DNA of 64,000 nucleotides, taken from the NCBI GenBank assembly GCA_900120395.1, contig LT635553.1, forward strand, positions 1,160,254 to 1,224,253, in the 5' to 3' direction. This DNA comes from Porphyromonadaceae bacterium FC4 (GTDB taxonomy: Bacteria > Bacteroidota > Bacteroidia > Bacteroidales > Porphyromonadaceae). Position numbers and translations under genes: made by a program. The notes below the pieces were generated by a model. It saw nothing but the letters and a program-made list of their open reading frames with translations, was not told the origin of the DNA and did no database searches. Shown here piece after piece: positions 30,523-39,724 of the stretch (the first letter of the stretch is position 1; each line of letters starts with the position of its first letter).

Positions 30523-31134
30523 ATGGCCATAAAATTTCAATACAATAAAACTTCGCTCCAACAGCAACAGAAAGCGCTAAAAATGCGTGAGCGAGCTTTA
30601 CCTACTGTGAAGAGCAAAGAGAGTGCTCTGCGAATGGAAGTGAAGCGAATAAGGAGTGAAGTAGAGTCACTGGAGGAAGAGCTTGAAAAAAGTCTCAAAA
30701 GCTATGACAGTCTGATTGCACTGTGGAGTGAGTTTGACCCTACACTTGTCAGTGTGACCAATGTCAATATGGAGGTTCGAAAAATAGCCGGGACCCCTGT
30801 CCCGGTGCTTAAGGACGTTGAGTTTGAGGTGCGCCCCTTTAGTTTGATGACCAACCCCACTTGGTTTATGGAGGGGACCAGGCTGATACGCGACATGGCT
30901 ACGCTGGGTATTCGAGCTGAAGTGGGTAGGCTTGAGTTGGAAATACTTGACCATGCGCGTCGTAAAACCACTCAAAAGGTAAACCTCTTTGAGAAAGTGC
31001 AAATACCCGGATACCAAGAGGCAATTAGAAAAATCAAGCGCTACCTAGAGGATGAAGAATCCCTCTCAAAAGCATCTCAAAAGATTATGAGAGAAAACCT
31101 AGAGAAAAAAGCCAGCAAGCGACAAGTGCTATGA
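30523..31134 (+). CDS. ntpD: V-type ATPase subunit D (central rotor)
   Basis: 203 residues made of two long helices with a short globular middle, the rotor axle of V1. The start KFQYNKTSLQQQQKALKMRERALPTVKSKES matches the D-subunit N helix in character, and the C-terminal helix runs from about 145 to the end. Subunit F, its usual partner, is not encoded in the operon. The stop overlaps the ntpI start by 4 bp (ATGA). Confidence 0.93.
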   Translation: MAIKFQYNKTSLQQQQKALKMRERALPTVKSKESALRMEVKRIRSEVESLEEELEKSLKSYDSLIALWSEFDPTLVSVTNVNMEVRKIAGTPVPVLKDVEFEVRPFSLMTNPTWFMEGTRLIRDMATLGIRAEVGRLELEILDHARRKTTQKVNLFEKVQIPGYQEAIRKIKRYLEDEESLSKASQKIMRENLEKKASKRQVL

Positions 31135-32996
31135 TAGAAAAGATGCGAAAATACTCGTTCTTTATTTTTGAACCTGAGTACTCTGCATTCCTTCAAAAGC
31201 TTAAAGATCTTGGCGTTGTACACATACAAAACAATACCGATCCGAAGGAAATAGAGCGCATAAAGGTTATCAATGAAGAACTGGACGACCTATCTCGTCT
31301 GAAGTCTCGCTTAACAACGATAGCAAGCAACTACCCTCTTGAGAAGGATCAATCTCATGAGGATATTCCTCATGAAGGCATCGACGAGACAATACTCGGT
31401 GACTACACACGTTTTATCGATGCGGTCAACAGAATAGACGAGCGTATCCGAGGGCTTCAAAAAGAGCTATCCCACTACCATCAGCAGTATCGAGAACTCG
31501 AAGCGTGGGGAGACTTTGATCCTGCACTTATCTCAAAAATCACGCGAGCAGGCTATAGCATCCAGTTTTGGACTGTGCTAAAGTCCCAGTTCAACCCAGA
31601 GTGGGAAGAGCTGTATGATCTAGAGGTTATCGCTACGGCAGGACGATCCATATACTTCATCACAGTCTCACGAGACAGCAAAGTCCATGACCTTGAATAT
31701 GCGGAAGAAATTACTCTTCCGGACACGAGCCTAAGCGAGCTCCAAGTAGCTATTGATACACTCAAAGCTCAACTCAAAACAGAACAAGGAAAGCTTGCCT
31801 ACCTAGCCTCCCACACCCACATCCTGGACGTGGAAGAAATTCGTCTTAAGAACGAATACAAGCTTGACAACGCCTACTACCAAGGGAATCGCCTATACGA
31901 TGACAACCTGGTTATACTCGAGGGGTGGGTTCCGGAGCCCAAGGCTACCAACCTAGAGCATAGCCTTGACACACTTGACATTGCGTATACCGAACTCGAG
32001 TACAGCAAAACAGAGGATGTCCCGATAGAGCTCAAAAACAACCGTTTCACACGTGCTTTTGAGCCATTGGTGAAAATGTTTTCTCTGCCCAACTACAACG
32101 AGTTTGATCCGACCCCGTTTATAGCACCCTTCTTCATGCTCTTCTTCGGGATCTGCTTTGGCGATGCCGGGTATGGTTTGCTACTGCTTATTGCATCAAC
32201 TCTGTTTAAGCCCAAAGTCAAGCCTAGCGCCAAGCCTATCTTGGAGCTGGTACAGTACCTCGGGCTTGCTGGAACGGTGATTGGGTTCTTTTCCGGATCT
32301 TTCTTTGGGATCGAGCTCGTAAAGGTACCATTCCTAGCCTCGATCCGGTCGTTCTTCATCGACTCCGAAAACATGATGGTGATCTCCTTGGCTCTTGGTA
32401 TGATACAGATCATTTTTGCCAAGTACATCTCAGCATTCAAGAAAAAGTCCCAAAGTGGGCTGAGTGCTTCACTATCACTTTTTGCGTGGCCTACACTCAT
32501 AGTGATGCTTCTCATACTGCTTGGACTGCCGGCACTTGACATCACCCTACCATCGTGGATCGAGTACACCCTCTGGGGGATAGCAGGGCTATGTATCCTC
32601 CTCGCACTGCTCTGGAATAGTCCGGGAAAAAACATATTCCTAAACATCGGGAAAGGCTTGTGGGATACATACAATGTAGCCTCTGGTCTGCTGGGAGACA
32701 CCCTATCCTATATCCGTCTCTTCGCAATCGGACTTACGGGAGCTATCCTTGGACAAGTGTTCAACAGCCTTGCATTACAAGTCACAAGCGGAGTCGCATG
32801 GTACATTGCCGTACCTGTTGGGCTAATTATCCTATTGCTAGGACACACGATCAACTTTGGCCTGACGATGATTAGCGCCCTGGTACACCCTATCCGACTC
32901 ACCTATGTCGAGTACTTCAACAACTCTGAGTATGAGGGTGGTGGCGAGCCATACAATCCACTGAATGAGCTTTCATTAGAAGATGATGAAAACTAA
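31131..32996 (+). CDS. ntpI: V-type ATPase membrane subunit I (a-type)
   Basis: A 621-residue stator membrane subunit that forms the ion half-channels. The N-terminal 310 residues are cytoplasmic and coiled-coil-rich, contacting the peripheral stalk. From about residue 325 (PFFMLFFGICFGDAGYGLLL) come seven to eight membrane helices, including the LSYIRLFAIGLTG helix, which carries the conserved arginine facing the rotor. It is shorter in the soluble part than archaeal homologues. The start overlaps ntpD by 4 bp, so translation is coupled. Confidence 0.95.
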   Translation: MIEKMRKYSFFIFEPEYSAFLQKLKDLGVVHIQNNTDPKEIERIKVINEELDDLSRLKSRLTTIASNYPLEKDQSHEDIPHEGIDETILGDYTRFIDAVNRIDERIRGLQKELSHYHQQYRELEAWGDFDPALISKITRAGYSIQFWTVLKSQFNPEWEELYDLEVIATAGRSIYFITVSRDSKVHDLEYAEEITLPDTSLSELQVAIDTLKAQLKTEQGKLAYLASHTHILDVEEIRLKNEYKLDNAYYQGNRLYDDNLVILEGWVPEPKATNLEHSLDTLDIAYTELEYSKTEDVPIELKNNRFTRAFEPLVKMFSLPNYNEFDPTPFIAPFFMLFFGICFGDAGYGLLLLIASTLFKPKVKPSAKPILELVQYLGLAGTVIGFFSGSFFGIELVKVPFLASIRSFFIDSENMMVISLALGMIQIIFAKYISAFKKKSQSGLSASLSLFAWPTLIVMLLILLGLPALDITLPSWIEYTLWGIAGLCILLALLWNSPGKNIFLNIGKGLWDTYNVASGLLGDTLSYIRLFAIGLTGAILGQVFNSLALQVTSGVAWYIAVPVGLIILLLGHTINFGLTMISALVHPIRLTYVEYFNNSEYEGGGEPYNPLNELSLEDDEN

Positions 32997-33065
32997 GCTT
33001 CCACGTACACATATTGGAAACAAAACAACTTAATCACAAACATACTACACAAGACTAGAATTTTT

Positions 33066-33515
33066 ATGGAAACAACAATGATCATGTCCTACTTAGGTGT
33101 CGCTCTCATGGTAGGTTTAGCCGGTATCGGCAGTGCTATGGGACTTACCGCCTGCGGTAAAGCTGCTATTGGCGCCATGAAGAAGGACCCCTCAAAGATG
33201 GGACAGTACATCGGTTTATCTGCACTACCATCATCACAAGGTCTGTATGGATTCATTGGGTACTTTTTTGCCAGCGGATTGATTAATCCTGAGATGTCTT
33301 ATCAGGTAGCTGCTGCAATTCTCCTCTGTGGTCTCCTACTAGGTGTCGTAGGTCTTGCCAGTGCTATCAAGCAGGGTCAGATCCTCGCTAACGGTATTGC
33401 AGCGACTGCTGATGGGCACAACGTCTTTGCTATCTCAATGGTAATGGCAGTGTTCCCGGAGCTCTATGCGATCCTAGCACTGCTGGTGACCCTGCTCACA
33501 TTCATGAGCTTCTAA
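33066..33515 (+). CDS. ntpK: V-type ATPase rotor subunit K (c-type), likely Na+-binding
   Basis: 149 residues with four membrane helices formed by two fused hairpins. Only the second hairpin has the carboxylate, E132 in FPELYAI. The first hairpin has LPSSQGLYGF with Q58, and Q103 follows in IKQGQ. These positions match the L-P-x-T-Q, Q and E residues that coordinate Na+ in the Enterococcus hirae ring, so sodium coupling is a reasonable inference. It is the last gene of the operon, 69 bp after ntpI and 50 bp before a strong terminator. Confidence 0.94.
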   Translation: METTMIMSYLGVALMVGLAGIGSAMGLTACGKAAIGAMKKDPSKMGQYIGLSALPSSQGLYGFIGYFFASGLINPEMSYQVAAAILLCGLLLGVVGLASAIKQGQILANGIAATADGHNVFAISMVMAVFPELYAILALLVTLLTFMSF

Positions 33516-33565
33516 AAAAGGCACAAAAACTAGGGTACACTTAAGAATTGTACCCTGCCCTAATA

Positions 33566-33606
33566 TCGCCGAAGGCTTCCACCTATGGAAGCCTTCGGCG
33601 ACTTTT
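33566..33606 (+). terminator. Intrinsic terminator of the V-ATPase operon
   Basis: A perfect 15-bp stem TCGCCGAAGGCTTCC / GGAAGCCTTCGGCGA with the loop ACCTAT, followed by CTTTTT. Confidence 0.92.
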
Positions 33607-33663
33607 TACTTCATCGTGTTGCCGGTAGGTACTTCACGAGAGCCGATTACATGAGAGCAAAAG

Positions 33664-33750
33664 TTTCCTACTGGAAACCGTTTGCTTCTATCCGTCAAAT
33701 CGTTTTCTTTCCTACTGGAAATAGTTCTCTACTATCCGTCAATTTTTTTA
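33664..33750 (+). repeat. 44-nt interspersed repeat, locus E (two units)
   Basis: Palindromes start at 33664 and 33708. The decamers are CCGTTTGCTT and TAGTTCTCTA. The right flank (CCGGATCCGAGGT...AATCCTATTGCAT) aligns with loci B, F and G. It lies between the V-ATPase terminator and the sppA promoter in a 484-bp gap. Confidence 0.95.
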
Positions 33751-33809
33751 CCCGGATCCGAGGTCCCGAAAATCCTATTGCATTAACCTTGATGACAGGC
33801 TTTTATTAA

Positions 33810-33840
33810 TTGTGGATTAAACAGAATTTTGGTAAATTCG
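33810..33840 (+). promoter_or_regulatory. Candidate promoter upstream of sppA
   Basis: TTG (33810-33812), a 20-bp spacer and TAAATTCG (33833-33840) fit the -33/-7 pattern with one mismatch. A leader of about 150 nt would precede sppA. Confidence 0.4.
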
Positions 33841-33999
33841 CACGAGGTTGTAGGGTGTACTCAGGGTATCGCTACCATTGTCCGAATCACTCCCATTTTA
33901 CCAACCTAGACCAGCTGATAGTGAGGATTCCTCCGATACTAACAGTATTGAGAAACTGAATATAGAGATACAAACTCTTTAGTATACAACAAAACGACG

Positions 34000-35823
34000 A
34001 TGAAAGATTTTTTCAAGATGACATTTGCCTCCTGCTTGGGTGTCATACTAGCAAGTGGCGTGGTTTTAATTCTTTTTTTTACATTCCTAACAGCCACAGT
34101 ATCCGGTATCGCAAGCTCCCTTCAGGGCGAGCCAAAGTCAAAGCCCACATTGAACAATGGCTCTGTTCTACTTCTGGATATGGAGGGACCTCTTTCAGAC
34201 CAGTATGTTGTAGACTACTTTGACTTCCTTGCTAACAAAGGCAATCAAACAAACTTTGCCCTTCCTCAAATCTTGCGTGCCATAGAAGGAGCAAAGGAAA
34301 ACCCAAAGATAGAAGCCATTGTGCTCCGACTCGAAAAGTGCCAAATGGGGTTTGCCACTGCACATCAACTACGCAGCGCACTAGAGGAGTTCAAGCAATC
34401 GGGGAAAAAAATATACGCCTACTCCGATATGTACTATGGGTATGGAAACTACTATGTCAGCAGCCTGGCTGATAAGATATATGCCAGTCCGAAGGCTACA
34501 CTAGGGATCACAGGGCTAAGCTCGACAGTCCTATTCCAGCGTGGTTTTCTTGAGAAACTGGGTGTTAAAATGGAGGTGTATAAGGTGGGGACTTTCAAGG
34601 GGGCTGTTGAGCCTTATGTACTAGATAAGCTGAGCGATGCCAACCGTATGCAGATACAGACTTATCTGGATGGCCTATGGGAAGGTACAATGGCTCAGAT
34701 AGCAACTAATCGGAATATCTCTACCGGTACGATACAAGCATATGCAGACAGTGCAGTATTCATGAAAGGAATAGAGAATGCACTGGAGCGCGGTCTTATT
34801 GATAGCTTGGTTTATGACACAGACATTGACCGTGTTTTGGCACGAGATATCTTAGGAGATGAAAGCGCTGACCTCAACACTCTGCGTGTAAATGAACTTC
34901 TCAGGCATGAGAAGAAAGGTGGCGGAGGCAATATCGCCATACTCTATGCAGAAGGTAATATAGTAGATACCGAGCCGGAGGACAACCCCTTTGCTATGAC
35001 CGACAACCAAATTGATCCTAGAATCGCAAGACAGCTGGCAGAGCTGGCAGATGATGACGATGTAGATGCCGTAGTCTTTAGGATTAATAGCGGTGGAGGA
35101 TCTGCACGGATGTCAGAGCTAATCGCTCGCGAAGTGGTAAAGCTAAAAGAACGAAAGCCAATCGTGGTATCCATGGGCGACTATGCTGCCAGTGGCGGGT
35201 ACTATATTGCATCCAATGCAGACAAGATCCTAGCAGATCCGTATACCCTTACGGGATCTATCGGAATTTTTGGCCTCATCCCCAACTTCACGGGCACTGC
35301 AAACAAACTTGCTCTGACTCATGATACTGTAAAGACAGCAGAGATGGCAGATCTTCTGGATCCACTTCGTCCATCAACTCCTCAGGAAAAAGCGGTAATG
35401 CAAGAAATGATCGAAGAGGGGTATGATGAATTTTTGACTCGTGTCTCTGAAGGACGCGACATGACCAAGGCGCAAGTAGACTCTGTCGCCCAAGGTCGAG
35501 TATGGCTGGGAAGCGCAGCTCTGGAGCTGGGATTGGTAGACCAACTGGGTGGGCTTCAAGACGCAGTTGTGGAAGCTGCACGCTTAGCAGAGCTTGACGA
35601 ATACCGTGTGACAGACTATACTCTTGCGAAAAGCTGGAGTGAGATGTTCTTCGGCATTAACCTGAGTGAAACCATCAAGACGCTCACTCTTAGTCCCGAA
35701 GAAAAGGTCATGAAAGCAGTCAACCAAATGACTAAAAACATGAGCGGTATACAAGCTGTGCCACCGTATCCATTGACTAATATACAGATGGATGCTCCTA
35801 GAACAGTTTACCACTTAGACTAA
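34000..35823 (+). CDS. sppA: Signal peptide peptidase SppA, 67K type
   Basis: A 607-residue inner-membrane serine protease that degrades cleaved signal peptides. One N-terminal helix (residues about 10-40) anchors it, followed by two tandem ClpP-like domains. The likely catalytic lysine is K159 (ADKIYASP) in the first domain and the serine is S398 (AASGGYYIAS) in the second, the split Ser/Lys dyad of the long SppA form. The GSIGIFG stretch of the second domain is conserved. lpxK follows after 30 bp and probably shares the message. Confidence 0.95.
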   Translation: MKDFFKMTFASCLGVILASGVVLILFFTFLTATVSGIASSLQGEPKSKPTLNNGSVLLLDMEGPLSDQYVVDYFDFLANKGNQTNFALPQILRAIEGAKENPKIEAIVLRLEKCQMGFATAHQLRSALEEFKQSGKKIYAYSDMYYGYGNYYVSSLADKIYASPKATLGITGLSSTVLFQRGFLEKLGVKMEVYKVGTFKGAVEPYVLDKLSDANRMQIQTYLDGLWEGTMAQIATNRNISTGTIQAYADSAVFMKGIENALERGLIDSLVYDTDIDRVLARDILGDESADLNTLRVNELLRHEKKGGGGNIAILYAEGNIVDTEPEDNPFAMTDNQIDPRIARQLAELADDDDVDAVVFRINSGGGSARMSELIAREVVKLKERKPIVVSMGDYAASGGYYIASNADKILADPYTLTGSIGIFGLIPNFTGTANKLALTHDTVKTAEMADLLDPLRPSTPQEKAVMQEMIEEGYDEFLTRVSEGRDMTKAQVDSVAQGRVWLGSAALELGLVDQLGGLQDAVVEAARLAELDEYRVTDYTLAKSWSEMFFGINLSETIKTLTLSPEEKVMKAVNQMTKNMSGIQAVPPYPLTNIQMDAPRTVYHLD

Positions 35824-35853
35824 CCTCATCCAGAAACACGACAGTCCGGAAGA

Positions 35854-36927
35854 ATGAAAAGACGTGGCAATATCCTCCTAAAGCTTCCAGCCATACTGTA
35901 TGGCTTTGGGAGCTGGGTGAGGAATGCTGCATTTGAGCTCAATATCCTTCCCTCTGTCAAGCCAAACATTCCGACAATATGCGTCGGGAACCTCTCTGCA
36001 GGAGGAACAGGCAAGACTCCGCACATTGAGCTACTCATTCGTCTACTTACACCTAAGTATAGGGTGGCAGTCCTCACAAGAGGCTACGGGCGTGTGGGGA
36101 AAAAGCCAATCATAGCCACCGAAGAGGATACTGCACGTACCATTGGAGATGAACCCTTTCAGATCAAAAGGAAGTTCCCGGATGTCATGGTTTACGTTGA
36201 TGCCAACCGGCGCAGAGCACTGGAGATCATGGACGCCATGCCGGCTAAGATCAGACCGGACGTTGTACTGATGGACGATGGGTTTCAGCACAGGTATGTA
36301 ACCCCTACATTCAATATACTGTTGACCCCCTTTCATCTACCCTACACACAAGATGATTTCTTGCCCTATGGGAACCTCAGAGAGTCAAAAGCAGGAGCTG
36401 TGCGAGCAGATAGCATCATCGTAACCAATACTCCCCCGGATACCAAGCCTATCGGAATCCGAAATATCACAATGGATCTCAACACTCTGGACTATCAAGA
36501 GATCTACTTCAGCCGAGTCCTCTACGAACAAGTATCTCCGCTATTCCCGGACACTGCCGGCTCTCCTCCGACCGAAGATACTCCGGTGATTGCAATGGCT
36601 GGAATTGCTAACCCCGGCTCTTTCTTTGGCGAAGTGGAGAGGAACTTCACTGAAGTGTTGGATGAGCTTACCTATCCGGATCATTACCCCTACACAGCAC
36701 AAGACATAGAGGAGCTCACCGATCTGCTCACGGAAGAGAGTAACTCAATACTGATAACAACAGAGAAGGATGCCATGCGCTTGCTCGGATACGAGAACAC
36801 CATCGCTGACGAGCTCAAACACCGGATATGGTACCTTCCGATACAGGTATACCTATCACCCAAAAACACCCAGCGACTACTCCGAAGAGCAGAACGAGCG
36901 ATACGTGACAACACGCTACACTATTAG
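35854..36927 (+). CDS. lpxK: Tetraacyldisaccharide 4'-kinase
   Basis: A 357-residue kinase that phosphorylates the 4' position of the lipid A precursor at the inner face of the inner membrane. The N terminus is hydrophobic ([17 protein letters not shown]). The Walker A is [13 protein letters not shown], and LTRGYGR and the catalytic MDDGFQHR follow. The C-terminal half has TTEKDAMRL. It shows that the organism makes lipid A. It lies between sppA and dut with only 5 bp to dut. Confidence 0.95.
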   Translation: MKRRGNILLKLPAILYGFGSWVRNAAFELNILPSVKPNIPTICVGNLSAGGTGKTPHIELLIRLLTPKYRVAVLTRGYGRVGKKPIIATEEDTARTIGDEPFQIKRKFPDVMVYVDANRRRALEIMDAMPAKIRPDVVLMDDGFQHRYVTPTFNILLTPFHLPYTQDDFLPYGNLRESKAGAVRADSIIVTNTPPDTKPIGIRNITMDLNTLDYQEIYFSRVLYEQVSPLFPDTAGSPPTEDTPVIAMAGIANPGSFFGEVERNFTEVLDELTYPDHYPYTAQDIEELTDLLTEESNSILITTEKDAMRLLGYENTIADELKHRIWYLPIQVYLSPKNTQRLLRRAERAIRDNTLHY

Positions 36928-36932
36928 GAACA

Positions 36933-37376
36933 ATGATACAGACGATGACTATACAAATCATCAACAAAAGCAATAACCCCCTACCCCAATATGCGACTGC
37001 AGGATCTGCCGGGCTGGATGTTCGTGCTTTTTTGGGCAACGAAGTAGAGTTAAAACCGCTGGAGCGCATGATGATTCCGACAGGACTCTACCTTGCAATC
37101 CCTGAAGGGTATGAAGTACAGGTGCGTCCCCGCAGTGGGTTGGCAATCAAGCATGGGATCACCCTTGTTAACTCTCCCGGCACAATTGATGCTGACTACC
37201 GTGGTGAGCTTGGTATCCTTGCCATCAATCTATCAAACACGCCCTACAAGATTCAACCCGGAGAACGCATAGCCCAACTCGTAGTCGCCAGGTACGCTCA
37301 CATTCAATGGGAGGAAGTGGAGACACTGGACGAAACTGCACGAGGGTCCGGAGGTTTCGGACACACTGGCAAGTAA
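36933..37376 (+). CDS. dut: Deoxyuridine 5'-triphosphate nucleotidohydrolase
   Basis: A 147-residue trimeric dUTPase that hydrolyses dUTP to dUMP. All five motifs are present: [31 protein letters not shown] and the C-terminal [11 protein letters not shown] arm. The first ATG (36933) is 5 bp after the lpxK stop. A second in-frame ATG at 36945 gives the more typical N terminus MTIQIIN, so the true start is uncertain by four codons. 113 bp without obvious features separate it from grpE. Confidence 0.96.
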   Translation: MIQTMTIQIINKSNNPLPQYATAGSAGLDVRAFLGNEVELKPLERMMIPTGLYLAIPEGYEVQVRPRSGLAIKHGITLVNSPGTIDADYRGELGILAINLSNTPYKIQPGERIAQLVVARYAHIQWEEVETLDETARGSGGFGHTGK

Positions 37377-37489
37377 CCTTTACTCAGATATGACAAACCG
37401 ATCAAAAATCGGACAGAAAGGGCATAAGTCAAGCCTTGGAGCGTACTTTGCACTCACAGTATAGTTGACTGTAATAGTAATATTGAAAC

Positions 37490-38059
37490 ATGAGCAAGAA
37501 AAATCATAAGAATAGTAAGGAGGATCTGGAGAATAAGAATCTAGAAGAAATGACTTCTAAAGAAGAAGAAACGTCTACAGAAACTCCGGAAAAGGAGGAC
37601 GCGGAATGCCAAGGGACAGAGGCCTTAGCTCAAGAACTGGAAGAGCTCAAGGATACCCACCTCAGACTAAGAGCCGAATACGACAACTTTAGGAAGCGTA
37701 CACTTCGGGAAAAGGCAGACCTTATCAAGTACGCCGGAGAGAAGGCAATAGTCGACTTTCTAGAAGTTGTCGACGACTTCGACCGAGCTCTATCAAATAT
37801 CCCTGAGACCGAAGACAATAAGGAGCTCCGAGATGGTGTAGAGCTGATTCGTCTCAAGATGCTTACAAAGCTCAAAGCCCAAGGAGTCCATGAGATGGAA
37901 GTGATAGGGGAAGATTTTGATGCTGAGCATCACGAGGCGGTGGCAATGGTTCCAACTGATGATCAAAGCAAGAAAGGAAAGATCGTCGACTGCGTCCAGA
38001 AAGGGTATAGTCTCAACGACAAAGTAATTCGTCACCCTAAAGTGGTGGTCGGTCAATAA
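37490..38059 (+). CDS. grpE: Nucleotide exchange factor GrpE
   Basis: A 189-residue co-chaperone that releases ADP from DnaK. The first 45 residues are a disordered, Glu/Lys-rich stretch. They are followed by a long dimerising helix with LRAEYDNFRKRTLREKADL and a C-terminal beta domain with EDFDAEHHEAVAMVP and VVVGQ at the end. dnaJ follows after a 20-codon open frame; dnaK is not in the window. No CIRCE-like inverted repeat is evident upstream. Confidence 0.96.
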   Translation: MSKKNHKNSKEDLENKNLEEMTSKEEETSTETPEKEDAECQGTEALAQELEELKDTHLRLRAEYDNFRKRTLREKADLIKYAGEKAIVDFLEVVDDFDRALSNIPETEDNKELRDGVELIRLKMLTKLKAQGVHEMEVIGEDFDAEHHEAVAMVPTDDQSKKGKIVDCVQKGYSLNDKVIRHPKVVVGQ

Positions 38060-38085
38060 TACATAGCAAATACAGAAATAGAAAC

Positions 38086-38148
38086 ATGCACGACTCCAAG
38101 AACTACAATGAAGACGGTCGGCATGTTTCTCTCAATAGTGAGAAATAG
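38086..38148 (+). CDS. Possible 20-codon leader peptide abutting dnaJ
   Basis: ATG at 38086 opens a frame of 20 codons (MHDSKNYNEDGRHVSLNSEK) whose TAG stop (38146-38148) touches the dnaJ ATG at 38149 with no gap. It is hydrophilic and resembles nothing I know. The exact abutment would allow termination-reinitiation coupling, but chance cannot be excluded for so short a frame. Confidence 0.3.
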   Translation: MHDSKNYNEDGRHVSLNSEK

Positions 38149-39324
38149 ATGACCAAGAGAGATTACTACGAAATACTGGGGGTCTCTAAAGATGCCTCGG
38201 ATGATGAAATAAAAAAAGCATATCGAAAGACTGCGATAAAATACCACCCGGACAAAAACCCCGGTGACAAGGAAGCTGAAGAAAAATTCAAGGAAGCTGC
38301 CGAAGCATATGATGTGCTCCGTGATCCTGATAAAAGAGCCAGATACGACAGGTTTGGTCATGCAGGGGTAGACAATTCCGGTGGCGGATTTGGAGGAGCC
38401 GGTGGCATGAGTATGGAGGACATATTCAGCCAGTTTGGTGACATCTTTGGGGGCTTTGGTGGTTTCGGAGGATTCAGTGGTTTCGGAGGATTTAGCGGTC
38501 AAGATCGCAGTGGCAGTTACAGAACCCGCGGAGGAGACATTCGGATACGTGTCAAAGTCACCCTTCAGGATATCCTCAATGGTACCGACAAGCGTGTGAA
38601 AGTCCGCAAGGATATTGCATGCAAGCACTGCGATGGGAGCGGTGCAGAGTCCGGAAGCGAAGCTGAGACTTGCTCCACATGTCATGGTTCCGGCACAGTG
38701 ATTCGTACTCAGGAGAGTATCTTCGGACGTGTCCAGACACAATCCACCTGTCCCACCTGTGGTGGTAGCGGGCAAGTAATCAAGAACAAATGCAAGCACT
38801 GCAGTGGATCCGGCATTCAACGTGGAGAAGAAGAGGTGAGCTTTCACATACCACCCGGTGTGGCAGAAGGTATGCAAATGACGGTCAGTGGTGCAGGAAA
38901 TGCAGGGCCAAACGGCGGTCCCAACGGGAACCTTCTCGTCCTTTTTGAAGAAGTCCCCGATCCTAACTTTATTCGTAACGGGAATGACATTGTTTACAGC
39001 CTACTGCTTCCCATAGGTACAGCACTGCTGGGAGGTAAAGTAGAGGTCCCCACACTCGATGGCCGTGTCAGAGTGACTATAGACCCCGGCACACAGCCCG
39101 GCAAGATTTTGCGTCTACGCAATAAGGGACTGCCAAGCACTCGAGGGTCAGGAAGAGGCGACCAATTGATCTCTGTACAGATCTTTGTGCCGCAAAACCT
39201 GAGAGGATCTGATCTCAAGCTTGCCCAAGAATTGCAGAATAGTGCTGCATTTGAGCCCACAGAAAGTGACAAGAAAAAGTTCACAACAGAGCAGCGACAA
39301 AAGTTTGATCGGTATGAATACTGA
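38149..39324 (+). CDS. dnaJ: Chaperone DnaJ
   Basis: A 391-residue Hsp40. The J domain (1-70) contains the HPD motif (YHPDKNPGD). A G/F-rich linker (75-125) has a short GGFGGFSG-type repeat. The zinc-binding domain has four CxxCxGxG modules ([32 protein letters not shown]), followed by the two C-terminal substrate-binding domains and the dimerisation tail. The last 25 residues are lysine-rich. It forms an operon with grpE. Confidence 0.98.
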   Translation: MTKRDYYEILGVSKDASDDEIKKAYRKTAIKYHPDKNPGDKEAEEKFKEAAEAYDVLRDPDKRARYDRFGHAGVDNSGGGFGGAGGMSMEDIFSQFGDIFGGFGGFGGFSGFGGFSGQDRSGSYRTRGGDIRIRVKVTLQDILNGTDKRVKVRKDIACKHCDGSGAESGSEAETCSTCHGSGTVIRTQESIFGRVQTQSTCPTCGGSGQVIKNKCKHCSGSGIQRGEEEVSFHIPPGVAEGMQMTVSGAGNAGPNGGPNGNLLVLFEEVPDPNFIRNGNDIVYSLLLPIGTALLGGKVEVPTLDGRVRVTIDPGTQPGKILRLRNKGLPSTRGSGRGDQLISVQIFVPQNLRGSDLKLAQELQNSAAFEPTESDKKKFTTEQRQKFDRYEY

Positions 39325-39360
39325 CAAATGAATGCTTGACTCCAAATCAGTTTAATCAAC

Positions 39361-39397
39361 AAAAAGGATAGCCCGAATTCGGACTATCCTTTTTTTG
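39361..39397. terminator. Intrinsic terminator after dnaJ
   Basis: AAAAAGGATAG-C-CCG and CGG-A-CTATCCTTTTT form a long stem with one mismatch and a minimal AATT loop, flanked by A and T runs. It is probably bidirectional between the convergent dnaJ and clpX. Confidence 0.85.
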
Positions 39398-39503
39398 AAT
39401 AAGAAGGTAAGTGTACCTATCTGTTCGGGGGTAATTATACCGATAAGGTTATTGGAATCAGGGTTACTACAGCCGTTTTTTTGCACTTCGGATCCGGGCA
39501 AAA

Positions 39504-39629
39504 AATTTGACGGATAGAAGAGAAAAGTTTCCAGTAGGAAAGAAAACGATTTGACGGATAGAAGAGAAAAGTTTCCAGTAGGAAAGAAAACGATTTGACG
39601 GGTAGTAGCGAACGGTTTCCAGTAGGAAA
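39504..39629 (-). repeat. 44-nt interspersed repeat, locus F (three units)
   Basis: The only three-unit array in the window. Palindromes lie at 39528-39541, 39572-39585 and 39616-39629, all 44 bp apart. Two units are identical over their full length, which points to recent unit duplication; the third has GACGGGTAG in place of GACGGATAG. It lies between convergent dnaJ and clpX in a 400-bp gap. Confidence 0.96.
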
Positions 39630-39724
39630 CTTTTTGCACCCACGTTATCGGCTTTCACGGAGTACCTGTCTGCAAAACATTTTTGCAAACATTGACCTGA
39701 TTATCAATGAGTACCTCTCATGCA

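Noticed and set aside
32093-32701. 202-codon open frame antisense to ntpI
   Set aside because: It is fully within the ntpI coding region, has no recognisable motif, and ntpI is clearly the real gene.
38053-38877. 274-codon open frame antisense to grpE/dnaJ
   Set aside because: It lies opposite dnaJ, is rich in Thr, Ser and Cys as expected for a reverse reading of Gly/Cys-rich codons, and shows no family motif.
39504-39629. CRISPR array
   Set aside because: The repeated 44-nt units have no long unique spacers; only a 10-nt partly conserved decamer varies, arrays have two or three units, and no cas genes are present.
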